From Drechmeria coniospora (taxonomy: Eukaryota > Ascomycota > Sordariomycetes > Hypocreales > Ophiocordycipitaceae): a DNA stretch of 64,000 nt. The stretch spans positions 2,760,147 through 2,824,146 of the forward strand of contig NC_054389.1 in assembly GCF_001625195.1 (NCBI RefSeq), read 5' to 3'. A model generated the notes under the pieces. It was not told the DNA's origin, made no database searches, and saw only the letters and a list, made by a program, of their open reading frames with translations. Of the stretch, positions 1 through 10,650 are shown piece after piece (the stretch's first letter is position 1; the number at the start of each line of letters is the position of its first letter). The position numbers were made by a program, and so were the translations under genes.

Positions 1-822
1 AGCGTCAGCTTACACTGTAAACACACAAAAACTTCGCCCATGAATAATACAACGTACATGTATGCATAGTTGTGGCAACGAGGGATCCAGGGTACGGCAT
101 GACAATTTTGACAATCTCATCAATGTGCTCGTGACCAATTGTGCGGGAGCGTTCGGTGACTCAAGTAAGTGACAGCGGCCTATCCGTTCGTACTGTGAGG
201 GGACGAAGGGGCCGGCTCGTGGCGACCGGCTTTCATGGCTGCTGCCAGCTCCCAGCCCTAATACAGCATGTTTCGTACATTTGCGGAGTCATACTCTTGT
301 GGAGGTATTCCGCGCGTACGGAGTAAGTACAGTACTTCGTGCAAGATCGAAAAGCTACATTTCCATTCGAGTCCATTGCTTCGTTTCCCCGCTCTCCATC
401 ACCCGCTGCGGTCCGCTTTTCCATGAACCTACTTGTGCTTACATGTACGGAGTACAGTACGGAGTAAATAATACTTGTCCTTGCTCCTTCTCCGTAATGC
501 TTGCTGCGAGTACGGTGCATGTACGGAGTACAGCTACAGTAGACCTCAGTATTACTTAATAGTTGCAAGCAAGTACGTGTTTGTAGGTGTACTTGGGCCT
601 TACAGTACATGTACTGTGTACCTTGTACTTGTTCTTGTACTGCTCCCACACAACCTTCCTCACTATTTCCATAGTTGTATAATATTCCCAGCCCGCAAAC
701 CCAACGGCAATCACTATTCCCGGTGCACATTTGACATCGTCAATCGCCATCGCGATCTCCATCGCGATCGCGTTGCATCGAAAAAGGCGGTCAGGGGTTC
801 TCAATCGGTGCTAGCGCCAGCA
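1..822. other. Intergenic region with GTAC-rich island
   Basis: I see no gene here. From about 300 to 620 the DNA is dominated by GTAC-containing words, with copies of GTACGGAGTAC at 445-455 and 521-531 and 10-mer versions at 316-325 and 457-466. A 12-bp direct repeat (CCATCGCGATCT, then CCATCGCGATCG) lies at 747-770, just ahead of the downstream start codon. The small open frames in this stretch overlap on both strands and have no protein-like composition. Confidence 0.6.
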
Positions 823-3402
823 ATGGACGCACCATCGTTGCACCTCCCGCACCCGCATTCACACAGCCAACACCACCGCCAGGTCCCGAGCAACTACAAC
901 CACCACCACGATAACTACCACAATCACAGCCCTCCCGACGACGACGCCAGCGCCAACGCCAACGCCACCCCATCCTCTGCCACTGCTGCGCCCTCCTCGC
1001 CACTCTCGAGCGCGGCGACGTCTCGCTCTCCCGTCGCCGTGTCGCATCCGCTTCCCGACGACGCCGCCAAGCACCAGCAGGAGCTTGAAGGCCCTCACGG
1101 CCATCGGCAGCAGGAGCGGCGGCATGCCGAAAGCTTGCTCAATGGCGAAAACGATGACGTCGACGATATCGACGACCGTGGCCATTCCCTGAAGAAGCAG
1201 AAGCGCAACAAGCCCACCTTGTCTTGCCGCGAGTGCGTAGAGCGGAAAACCAAAGTAGGCCGCGTCCCATGTTGCCCGACGAAGCGGAGCGAAGGAGCAA
1301 CATGGCATCCCCACTCGGCCCTCTTGTGCCAGCCATACCCCCAGACGCCCGTGGATGGATGGACGGATATGGACGCCCGCCGCCGTTGGCGTCTTGTGTC
1401 TTGTCCTCCCCGTCTCGACCCCGTCCGGACTACTTCGTCTCGAGATCGTTTCTGACGGCTGTCTACTACAGTGTGATCGAGGCAGGCCCAACTGTCTCGC
1501 CTGTGAGTCTCTTCCGTCGCATTGGGCCCGAGCTCAACCGATAAGCTAGCTGACCCACGAGCCCAGGCATCAGAAGACAATCCGATTGCAAATATGCTCA
1601 CGTGGCCAATCTTCTCGAGTACGTCTTGTGCCGACGAGCCTAACCCCTCCAGATACGAGCTTGAATGCACGCCCAAGGTCATCGGACTGACATCTCGCCC
1701 TATTTTCACTTGCAGGGAGAGGTCTCGTTCCGTCGTCAACGCCCGCCGCATGACGAAGCCACCCAGGCCACCCTCCGCGTACGGCAACCTGTCGACACCC
1801 AACATTGCCGATCGGGGAGCCATCATCGACCACGATGCCTCGTCCCGTGGCGCCGTCGCCCTCTCCATCGGCCTGCTCTCCAATGTGCCCTACTCCGTCA
1901 CGGGCGCCAGCAACGTCTTCGGCATCGGATCGGAGCACCCCTTTGCCAACTACTGGACCTGCGACGGCGGCCTGGCCGAGGTCATCCTAGTCCTCCCCGA
2001 CAAGATCCAGGCGGACATCTTGCTGGCCCGATACTTTGAATGCGTCGATCCCGTCTACCCGATGATCCATCGTCAAACATTTTACGCCGACTATGAGCAC
2101 TTCTGGCAGCTTGCGAGGCCCGACAGGAACGAGGCGGATGCGTCCTTTGTCGGCCTCATGCTCGTCATGCTCGCCCTCGGCACCCAGTTTGTCACGACGA
2201 CAACGCCCAAGGAGCGGAAGCAAACGGCCGAGTTTTACGCCTCAGCCAGCAACCAGGCCCTCCGCATGTCGTCGTACCTCAGCACCGCCTCGCTCTGTTC
2301 CATCCAGGCCATGGTCCTCATGACCTACTTCCTCATCAACGACAACCACGCATCTGATGGCTGGGCCTTTGCCGGCATCCTTATCCGACAGGCCTATGCC
2401 ATGGGACTGCACCGCGACCCCAACATTGGTACGTGCGCCCTGCTCTTGCCTCGCCCCGAACTCGACGCCCTCGCTGACCGTCCCCCGTCAGTGACGCCCA
2501 CGGCAAACCCGTTCGAGAAACAGCAGAGGCGAAAGGTTTGGCAGGCCGTGTTGCTTCAAGACACCTTCATGTGCGTTTTGCTGTCCTTGCCTCCGTCGGC
2601 GACCCATACGGATGTGTCCGTCGACGACTTGCTCGACGACAGCTCGTCCATTGCCAGCAGCGACCCGACGGACACGGCCTACATCCGCGCCTCGTGGATG
2701 CTCGCCAGCCTTGTCCAAGAGAGGATTTGCTCGCCCCGATCCCTCGATCTTCCCATTTGCACGACACCGAGGCACAAGTCGCGGCTCGTTGCCGACTTCC
2801 GCGCCGTCTACCGCTCCTTTCCCGACGTGTTCCGATCGTGGGATACCTACAGCCTTACGCGCCTGGCTGCGACGAACAAGCGGGTCGTCCGGCAGACGCT
2901 GTTCCTCACGAGCAACTATTTTCACAACCTTATGCTCGTGCACGCGTCCGAGTGCCCTGATGTCCCCGTCAACATTCGAGGGACACTCGAGGCGGCCCAC
3001 GACGCTATCAGCGCCTTCTTCCTGCTCTTCACCCTGCTCGAGGCCGAGGCGCGCGTCTGGTGGGTGTTTCAGCATCGTGCCTTCCTCGAGGCGCTGTGCA
3101 TCGGAAACGTGCTGCGCGAGGCCGTTAAGGAATCCGGCGGCGAGGATGTGTTTCAGCGGGAGCCGCTCTTCATGCGGGCGCGCGCCGACATCCGTACGTG
3201 GCATGAACCCGATACATCGGCCGTGCTCGCCCTCCCCATTTCTCCCACTTTCTTTCTCCTTGTCAGGTGATTCGGGGTTGACTGATGGCGGACTGACTTG
3301 TCTTTGAGAACAGGGCGCATGATCCAAATCCTACAACTCATGGGAGAAGAGTCGGGCGTATCCCTGACCCGGGTCCACATCCTGCACGAGTATTTAGAGT
3401 GA
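823..3402 (+). CDS. Zn(II)2Cys6 fungal-specific transcription factor
   Basis: A nuclear DNA-binding regulator of about 672 residues; its target pathway cannot be read from the sequence. Predicted exons are 823-1254, 1472-1502, 1567-1618, 1716-2428, 2492-3193 and 3314-3402, and all phases fit. The zinc cluster is assembled from three exons and has all six cysteines (C135, C138, C145, C152, C155, C162), with the CRECVERKTKCDRGRPNC core followed by LACIRRQSDC. The N-terminus before it is His/Asn/Ser-rich and low in complexity. After the cluster comes a typical middle homology region of the Fungal_trans type (YFECVDPVYPMIHRQTF, later AYAMGLHRDPN and KVWQAVLLQDTF). The ATG at 823 is the first plausible start: the frame is open further upstream but reads as non-coding. 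Intron 4 is 63 nt and in frame, so it could be missed. The gene is convergent with the TatD-like gene. Confidence 0.85.
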
Positions 3403-3772
3403 CCTAAATGCGTCGAAATGTACGTGTAGCGTAGCGTCAACCATTTACGCCCGTGTCATTTGTCGACGTGGCAAGCGACGCCAGGCCGGGCAAGTCAAGG
3501 CAAGGCAAGGCGGGTACCATGAAGGTGCCCAAGACGCATCTTGGCGTTCACGCATTCACATGTCACAGAACGAGGGATGATGCAGAGCACAAGTGAGCAA
3601 GAGAGAGCAAGAGAGCGGGATCGGGCCGTTTGATTCGGGCACCCTCGTTCCCTCCCTTAAGCGAAACGCGAAGCCGCCGTCCTCTTCTTCCAAAATTTCA
3701 CATTGCAGCCACTTACAAGTACTCCGATCAGCGGACTGGGGCCTTTTGTTCTACACCAGCACCGGCACAACC
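3403..3772. other. Short convergent 3' spacer
   Basis: This lies between the stop codons of two converging genes and presumably holds both 3' UTRs. A G/C-rich run with a repeated CAAGG word (about 3494-3511) is the only local repeat I see. There is no gene. Confidence 0.5.
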
Positions 3773-5266
3773 TCACCCAGGATCCGTCGCGTCGCCGCTG
3801 ACGGGCTCCATTCTGTTGCCGAAGATGAAGCTCTCAAAGTTACTTCCGAACCGCCGCACGCCCTCCTCGAGCGGCCATTGTTTCACGTGGCAGGCATGTC
3901 GATACATTTCCTCAAGAGCGGCATCGGTTTCGTCCTCGACCACAGGAAGGTCGCTCTCGAGGAGAGCGCGATCGTCGGGCACGGCATGCATCACCATCGA
4001 AGACTTTACGCGGTTCGAGTCGTTGCGGAGGTTCACGGCCTTCGAGAAGGAGAAGTAGACGTCTGTGTGGTTCGACGAGTGCAACCACAGCTGCAGGACC
4101 TGCACGTCGCCGGTGAAGGAGTGAAGGCATATCCGTGGTGGGTAGACCCTTCCAGGTGGGAGAGATTCCCAGACTGGAGAGTCCGCTCCGTCGAGCGACC
4201 GAGAACCCATGCCCACCCCCCGGATCATGGGGATGGGACGCTCGTGGGGCTGGCAGCATGCCAGGAAGGTGCAATGCAGCGAACCATGCGCCTGGACGCA
4301 ATGGACACTGACGGGGCGGCCTTCCGCGGCAGCAAGACGCACCTGTGACCCGAAAATGGCTTCCTGGTGCTGTATACGTACGCGATAACGGCTCAAGGTC
4401 CGGTGGCCTGAGGCGTGCACCGAGGCGGGCGCGTCAGCAGGGGGCGCCACGGCCGAGGCGTCACATCCAAAAGGTACGCGGAATGCCTTGTCGAGGCCAA
4501 TCTCGCCGACGAGAGCGTATGGGTGGGCGCGAAGGCGGGCACGTGTGGCGGCGATAAAGGCCGACAGTGGTGTTGGCACGGGGAGGGAGGCGATGAAGTC
4601 ATCGTCTCGTTCGGGTGACGGTGTGAGGACAGCTTCGTAGTGTCGCTTTTTGGCAGCAAAGGCAGATGCGGAATCGACCGAATCCTCTGGTGGCGTGTAT
4701 GTTGTCGTGGGAGCGAAGGTGAATGTGTCGTCGTACAGCAGGTGGGAGTACCAGGGGTGCCAGCCAAACGAAGGGACGAGCCGGCAGCCGCCGGCCTCAC
4801 CGCTGGGGGTTTCGGCGCTGATGCCTTTGCCGCTGGTGCCTTCGCCACCGTTAGTCTCGTGTGTGAAGATTTCGTCATGTATAAATTCGCTCTTGACGAC
4901 TCTGTCGCCCCCATCTTTGATGGTAACAGTCTCGCCGTCATCCTTTGCTTCGCCGCTCATATTTTCGAGTTCGATGAAGTCGTTCCTGGAGCCACCGCTT
5001 TGGTGGCCCAGCGCGTAAGGCATCTCGATGCCGTATTGAGCAGCGGCATCAGCAACGAGATCTTGATCTTGGGCATTTGTGGACATGATGGCCAGGGTGC
5101 GGGCACGGATGGTAGGCAACCTAGTTTGGAGCGAGGCCACGGAGTCGTTCAGGTGGCAGTGGGCATCAACGATGCCGAGACGCCAAGGAAAGGCTTTGCC
5201 GTCATCTTTGCGGCTGGGGTCATCCTCACTTTGAATGCCAGAGGTTCGCTGCTGTCGTTGGCACAT
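3773..5266 (-). CDS. TatD-family metal-dependent hydrolase (Cut9-interacting Scn1-like)
   Basis: A single-exon protein of about 497 residues in the TatD/amidohydrolase TIM-barrel family, whose members are metal-dependent nucleases. The long fungal forms are usually named after the fission yeast Cut9-interacting protein Scn1. The metal-site motifs appear in order: DAHCHLND near the N-terminus (HxH), a GEIGLD glutamate, VSVHCVQAHG, ICLHSFTG, and ESDLP with the late catalytic aspartate. A low-complexity insert (about 4650-4900) separates the first strand from the WHPWYSH region, as is common in fungal members. The frame is open upstream to 5794 but that part is not protein-like, so I place the start at the ATG at 5266, about 35 codons before the HxH motif. 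The family assignment is firm; the Scn1 identity is recalled, not searched. Confidence 0.85.
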   Translation of the reverse strand: MCQRQQRTSGIQSEDDPSRKDDGKAFPWRLGIVDAHCHLNDSVASLQTRLPTIRARTLAIMSTNAQDQDLVADAAAQYGIEMPYALGHQSGGSRNDFIELENMSGEAKDDGETVTIKDGGDRVVKSEFIHDEIFTHETNGGEGTSGKGISAETPSGEAGGCRLVPSFGWHPWYSHLLYDDTFTFAPTTTYTPPEDSVDSASAFAAKKRHYEAVLTPSPERDDDFIASLPVPTPLSAFIAATRARLRAHPYALVGEIGLDKAFRVPFGCDASAVAPPADAPASVHASGHRTLSRYRVRIQHQEAIFGSQVRLAAAEGRPVSVHCVQAHGSLHCTFLACCQPHERPIPMIRGVGMGSRSLDGADSPVWESLPPGRVYPPRICLHSFTGDVQVLQLWLHSSNHTDVYFSFSKAVNLRNDSNRVKSSMVMHAVPDDRALLESDLPVVEDETDAALEEMYRHACHVKQWPLEEGVRRFGSNFESFIFGNRMEPVSGDATDPG

Positions 5267-6605
5267 GGGGGGCTGAACTGCGAATGTAAATGTTTGCTTG
5301 ATCCCACCCCTGGCCAGCGACAGGAAAGGGACTGGACGACATGCGAAACCTTTGAACTTGAACTGTATGGACAGCGTACAAGTATGGGCCCTAGCTGTAA
5401 GTACAAGACCTGTAGTACGGAGTACAGTAATCATTGCACATGTACTTGTACAGTTCGGAATATTAGGGCCTACAGTAGTACATGTACGGAGTACCTTCAC
5501 ATGTAAGGAAGTGGAATGCGTTCGTTCTAACAGCGGCAACCCCGCCTGAGCCGCAGCTACGCTAACCGAGTACAGGCATGCTGGCAGCGTCGTCTTGGTT
5601 AGGTGGATCTTCCTATCGGGGCTTACCTCGAGTTGTGAGTGGGCATAGCCATCTCTACACTGGGAAACTAACCTCAGCCGACGGATGGGTTGGAGGAGAA
5701 CGTCACTCCTCCACGGCAATCTTCCACCGTCCCCCTTCTCTCCCGCCCAACTAGGAACCCAGTCACCCGCGACAACGAAGCGCCTACTCGGCAAAGATCC
5801 GGATCGGCTCGTCCGGACACGAGCTCACGGTAGCAAGTCGGAAGGGCCTCTGGGGATTTGGAGGCCACACTGGGGCTGCGTTGCATTACCTATTCGTGCA
5901 AGAACTCCCGAACGGAGCACTTGATCTCATTGTGAGTATGTCTTTCGACTGTCTGCCGGGCACGAGGCACGTCACCCCCATCCTCCCCACCCTTTGTCTT
6001 CATGGATCCAATATATCTTCCACCCACGTCTTCGGCAGCCATCCCGGCGGCCGATATCGTATTTCCGTGACGTTGGCCCATGCACTTGACCTTGGTCCGG
6101 CTGGTTTCGTTTCTGCAGCTTCGATACGCTTGCTTCTAGTATCCCTTCACGACCCCTGTTTCCACCAGCTTCATATCTGCAGCTTTTTTCAGATACGATA
6201 GTTTGCCTTCGACATCCCTCCCAGCATTGCCCAAATCGGCTTCGTATCTGCTGCCCCGTCCCGATAATTGCCTTGAGCGTTTCCAGGTCTTCTGCTCCCA
6301 TGCTTACGTGTACACTTTTGAAGGCTCACATCCCGGTTTCCAACACGACTCTTCCATCCTCCGGTCCTCATTCAATATCCCCACTTCTCCTCTGGGTCCC
6401 AGGCTGTCATATTCAGCACTCTGCTGTCGGCATTCACCCCCTCTTCTCCTGCTACCCCCTGTTCATCCCATCCGATATCCTTGCTCCTGGGTCGATTGTG
6501 ACCCCTCGTTGGGGTCTAAAACCACCATAGCAAGTCCTAACTCGCCGTCGGGCCACTCAGCAGCTTGGCACGATTGCCTACGTGTAGGGTCCACCGAACG
6601 AACAT
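5267..6605. promoter_or_regulatory. Divergent spacer, upstream regions of TatD-like and membrane protein genes
   Basis: No gene is supported in this 1.3 kb. A GTAC island at about 5390-5500 lies immediately 5' of the TatD-like gene and holds two exact GTACGGAGTAC copies (5415-5425 and 5484-5494). The remainder (5900-6600) is C/T-rich on the + strand, as expected of a long 5' leader for the gene at 6606. Small open frames in it overlap in several frames and look random. Confidence 0.5.
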
Positions 6606-7403
6606 ATGGCCCTCATCAACCCGGTCCACGCCTTCATCGTCCCCTTTCTCGTCGTCGCGACAACCCCTCTGGCCATCTTAGCCGTCATCACCACTACCTT
6701 GGCCTTTTCTATTCTCCTCTGCCGCGTCATTGTCGTTTATCTCGGAGTCGCCCTATCGCTCGTCCCCTCCTACCTTGGGAATCACACGAGCCGCCCTCGC
6801 CGCCGCCAGCGGCACCTTGAGGACTCTTACCGTCGCCTCTCTTCTGCCACCAGTAGCACCTACAGCACCCACAGCACCCACAGCAATGAGAATATTAGCC
6901 CCACCATGGTCACCCAGCAGCAAACGCTGTACAGGAGGCGGCACCGCAGGCCTAGCAACGTGAGCGCCGGTACTGTCACGGGCACAAGCATCGTCTCCGC
7001 AGGCTCCACCACTCCGGTCGGAGACACGGGACTCGGCTTGATGCCGAGCGTCGGTGCTGAGCGCGACTTTGAAGGCATAGGAGGCTGGCGCTCCGCTCAA
7101 GACGACGATGACGAGACCTGGACTACAATCAACTCGCGCTTCGAGTACCCTGACCGCACGTATACGCGCAGCCATCACCGAACCCCCTCTGGCGGACCTG
7201 CCACACCTGGAGAAAGCGGCCTCCTCATGATGAAGTCCGCACGTGGTCAGAGTCCCGAGGGGCCGCCATCGCCCAACAGCTCTCGCGCGAGGACACCATC
7301 GGTATCACGTACAAGCGTCGCCAGCATGGCCAACAGCGATGGCCACTTCCCCCTTGGCATGTCTCCGACCATTTCCAAGAAGCTGACGACACACCCGACG
7401 TAA
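6606..7403 (+). CDS. Hypothetical membrane protein with two N-terminal helices and a Ser/Arg-rich tail
   Basis: A single-exon frame of 265 residues that I do not recognise. Residues about 8-57 are strongly hydrophobic and can form two adjacent membrane segments (FIVPFLVVATTPLAILAVI, then a second helix ending near SYLGN). A basic patch, RPRRRQRH, follows directly and suggests that the tail is cytosolic. The rest is polar, Ser/Thr/Arg-rich and probably disordered, with several RTPS/RTS-like phosphorylation-type motifs (YTRSHHRTPSGG, SRARTPSVSRTS). Good codon usage on the + strand, and no competing frame of that quality, support a real gene. The start is the first ATG after in-frame stops. Function unknown. 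Confidence 0.7.
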   Translation: MALINPVHAFIVPFLVVATTPLAILAVITTTLAFSILLCRVIVVYLGVALSLVPSYLGNHTSRPRRRQRHLEDSYRRLSSATSSTYSTHSTHSNENISPTMVTQQQTLYRRRHRRPSNVSAGTVTGTSIVSAGSTTPVGDTGLGLMPSVGAERDFEGIGGWRSAQDDDDETWTTINSRFEYPDRTYTRSHHRTPSGGPATPGESGLLMMKSARGQSPEGPPSPNSSRARTPSVSRTSVASMANSDGHFPLGMSPTISKKLTTHPT

Positions 7404-7741
7404 ATGAATGCGTTCATGTAGCTACTCCCACCGATTTCTGGTAGCCGTTTGCGTGCATTCATGCGAGCTACAACCATGTCTTCGCACACTACCTGTATCA
7501 ATCGACTGGGCGTACGGTGCTTATCAAAAAACGTTAGTGGCTGGAATGCGGCGATGAAGAGTCTTGCTCCCACCCAGACCACCATGATTCTAGTAATTAT
7601 ACGCTTGTGGAAGCGAGCGCGTGTTGTATATGGTATGACTGACTGACTCGTCGTCACCAGCAACCAGCGCTGTGTGGCGAGAGGTGAAACGCTCCCAAAC
7701 GCCAGGTATCATAGTTAGGTCCAAAATATCTTCCCCGTGAT
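7404..7741. other. Convergent 3' spacer
   Basis: This 338-bp spacer separates two converging genes and likely contains their 3' UTRs. I see no gene, repeat or RNA here. Confidence 0.5.
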
Positions 7742-8456
7742 TCAAGGCGATTGAGGGGCAGCACCTCCCAGTGTTTTCCAGAAATAGTTTGCATAAAAGA
7801 AGCGCGAAAACTTCCTGTCCATGTTGACGACGTGCACGTCCCCCTTGCCATCGTTCCTCACTACCGCCTTGGTCCAATCGCCATCCTTCCCGTCGCGCTC
7901 AATGTCGATGCCAAGGCTTCGGTAGACCTTTAACCGCAGAAGAACCTCGTCGTCGACGGGGTCTCTCGGTCGTGCCGCCTCATCGCCCTCGATACCTTGG
8001 AGGTCGAGCTCCTGCAGCCGTGCCCCGAGGTCGGCTGCCTGGGTAGCCAGCCGCTCGGCCTCAGCCTCGGCATCGGACGCAGCCTTGGCAGTGCGGAATT
8101 TATGCGTGTCGAGCGTAGCGATGTGCGAGGCGTGGTCGGCCGACGATGACGCCGCCGCGAGTTCGTCGTGCTGCGACGATAGTGTGCTGAGCTGTCGCGA
8201 AAGCTTCTTTAGCGCCGCCTCGGCCTCGCGCACACGCAGCTCTCGGGCCTGCTGCAGTGTCGAGAGGGACTCGGTAATTCGCGAGACGGCTGTCTTGTCG
8301 GGTTGGATGTTGAAGTTGTTGATGGTGTGGTGGATCAGCTGTGATCGTGTCAATCTCCTATTCTGTTCTGTTCCTTTCGTTTATTCCTGTCACGGTCGGC
8401 CGTCTGAGATTGCCTTCGCGTGGACTCACCGTTGCTGGATCCTCGGCGAGCAACAT
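7742..8456 (-). CDS. SPC24: Kinetochore protein Spc24
   Basis: Spc24 is one of the four subunits of the Ndc80 complex. It pairs with Spc25 to dock the complex on the inner kinetochore during mitosis. The predicted product has 207 residues from two exons (8456-8430, then 8338-7742). The first exon encodes only MLLAEDPAT and joins in frame to [15 protein letters not shown], the usual Spc24 start. Residues about 30-125 are rich in Leu/Ala/Glu/Arg heptads ([18 protein letters not shown]...), a long coiled coil. The C-terminal 75 residues form the small globular domain ([20 protein letters not shown]). The gene is divergent from FIS1 across 398 bp. An annotation that ignores the 91-nt intron would lose the conserved N-terminus. 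Confidence 0.88.
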
Positions 8457-8854
8457 GGTGGATGCTGCTGTATGCGTCAAGATGGACTTGCGCTCGTCTG
8501 CTGAAGTCGCAACGAGACAAATGAGTGGTGGGGCGGGGGCGACATATGAGTATACTTGTAGGTACAAATACTGTAAACACGTGAGAAGCGCGAGAACTCA
8601 GACTATCCACTTCCCGTCGTCCAGACAATTATCCTTATCAACACCCCACTCCGTCCTTATCACCCGAGGTTTCTCCGACACTCCTCACTGACGCGCTGGA
8701 GTGGTGAGCGTCATCGACCCGTCGCAACACCAGAAAAGGCTTCATTAACTCCTCCTAAGATTCGCGATCCGATCCTACCCTCGTCGTAGCGTCCTTCTCC
8801 TTGCTTCAACACACCCACTGACTCGTCTGAAGTACTTCTATTTTTTCCAGTGCG
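8457..8854. promoter_or_regulatory. Bidirectional promoter region SPC24/FIS1
   Basis: This 398-bp interval lies between the two divergent start codons, so it must hold both promoters and both 5' leaders. It carries no GTACGGAGTAC copy; only a loose TACTTGTAGGTACAAATAC palindrome-like stretch is present near 8553-8571. No TATA box stands out. Confidence 0.55.
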
Positions 8855-9541
8855 ATGATGGTTGCCGAACTACCTTGTGAGCCACGACTGTTCATCTCCG
8901 CGGCGTTACCGAGGCCGGCATCAGAATATCAGTTGCTAACCATCATGTTGGCTAGATGCTCTCGACGCAGAGACGTATGCCCGTCGAATCCCCTATGCGG
9001 ACTACCGCCCAGATGCTCTAGCCTTCCTCTAACGACTGCTGCAGGCCGTTGAATGCCGCTGAGCTCAATGTCTTGCGTGCCCAGTACGAAAAGGAAGGCG
9101 ATATGGTTGGCGTCCAGACTAAATTCAACTATGCCTGGGTACGTCTTGCCTACCATCCCCTCATCTTCCCATTCCGAAATTGGTTTTTCATTACTGAACT
9201 GAACTCTCCAGGGCCTCGTCAAGTCCCACAACCGCCATGACCAACAGCTGGGTGTCCGCCTCCTCTCCGACATCTTCCGCCTCTCTCCTGAGCGTCGCCG
9301 CGAATGCCTCTACTACCTTGCTCTTGGCAATTACAAGCTCGGAAACTACGGCGAAGCCCGCCGCTATAATGACCTCCTGCTCGATAAGGAACCTTCTAAT
9401 CTTCAAGCCTCGGACCTCCGCCAGCTCATCGACAACAAGGTTGCCAGAGAAGGACTCATGGGCGTTGCGATCCTGAGTGGTGTTGGCATCGCTGCTGGCG
9501 TTGTTGGTGCGTTCATCTTTAAGAATGTTCGAAGGAGGTAG
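8855..9541 (+). CDS. FIS1: Mitochondrial fission protein Fis1
   Basis: Fis1 is the tail-anchored outer-membrane adaptor for mitochondrial and peroxisomal division. The four predicted exons (8855-8876, 8956-8974, 9045-9138, 9212-9541) give 154 residues with perfect phases. The N-terminal arm (MVAELPYALDAETPLNAAEL) is built from two tiny exons of 22 and 19 nt. The TPR-like core follows: [29 protein letters not shown], and [20 protein letters not shown]. The C-terminal anchor is a Gly/Ala/Val helix ([20 protein letters not shown]) capped by a short basic tail, KNVRRR, typical of mitochondrial targeting. Either of two tandem ATGs (8855 or 8858) could start translation. The gene is divergent from SPC24. 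Confidence 0.92.
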
Positions 9542-10650
9542 AGCAGATATGAGGGCGGCCCGAATGCCTGATGGATTTGTACGAGGAATCCTGTTGAATC
9601 GACAGGTCGGCATAGAAACTAGAAACCGTCTGCGAGGCCATGATTCTGTCGAGCGAGTTCAATACCTTGTACCCACGCCGTGTGTAATAGATAGACATAG
9701 TGATGCAGGCAAGGCGGGCCTTGGTCGTGTTTGTGGAGCATGCCTAGGCGCGAAGCGCAGTCCATACGTGTCGCTCAAATACATATCATGATGGCCTCGC
9801 AGTGGTTCTTCTCCGAGTGCTGCTCCCACGCTCACGCTTACGGGCTCCAGTGCGTGAAGAGACATTGAAAAACTAGCTAGGAGTGGCAACGAGCATAGAC
9901 GATCAACTCCATTGCGTTGAGATGCCACCAAACAATTTGTGCCCTACCCACAACGACAATCTAACACTTGCTGTTCACTTTACAAACAACAACCCATCCC
10001 GCGGTAACGCCCACTTCAAATTCGCAACTCCCGCCCATCCCGTTTTTGCCAAGGAGAATTCTGGCAGATTGCAGGGCGGGCACGAGATGCAGGCATGCCC
10101 CGGCATCTCAATATGCCCTGACCGAAGCAGGAACCTCGTAGGGTCCATCGTGTCTTCGCGTGGCATGGCATGAGGCTCCATAAACGGCCAGTGCAGGCAT
10201 TGACATGGCATCTTGACGTACCATGATCGTCACAGCATCTTCGCGCGACAGAAAATATATCGAAGTGTGCCTCCCTTGCCGTACCCATAGAAGAGCTGGA
10301 TTGTGGCTCCTTGAAACACCACTTCCCATTTTCTCGTCTGATTTGTACACCACATCTCCAAACATGAAAATTGGTCATAGCATACCCAGTTTGCATGCCG
10401 CTTCGGTTTTTTTTTCGCTTCACCATCTAGGTCGACGGCAATCGTTTGATTTGTCGGGTAATTGGGCGGATGGGTCATGGTGATTATTAAAGAAAAGGAC
10501 AGGTTGAACAAGCCGCCGGGCGAGGATAATGAGAATCGAAGGAGAAAAAAAAAGAAACGCGTCGAGCTGCAAGTGTAAAGGGTGTTACAGACAACGGAAA
10601 CGTTGATCGTCCTGAGACCAAGGGATGGATGACTGGTGACGGATAAGGGG
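9542..10650. other. Convergent spacer between FIS1 and septin genes
   Basis: This 1.1 kb holds no supported gene. It should contain the 3' UTRs of the two flanking genes. A poly-A-like run on the + strand near 10542-10555 (AAAAAAAAAGAAA type) lies about 100 bp downstream of the septin stop codon. Short frames on both strands overlap each other and look random. Confidence 0.45.
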
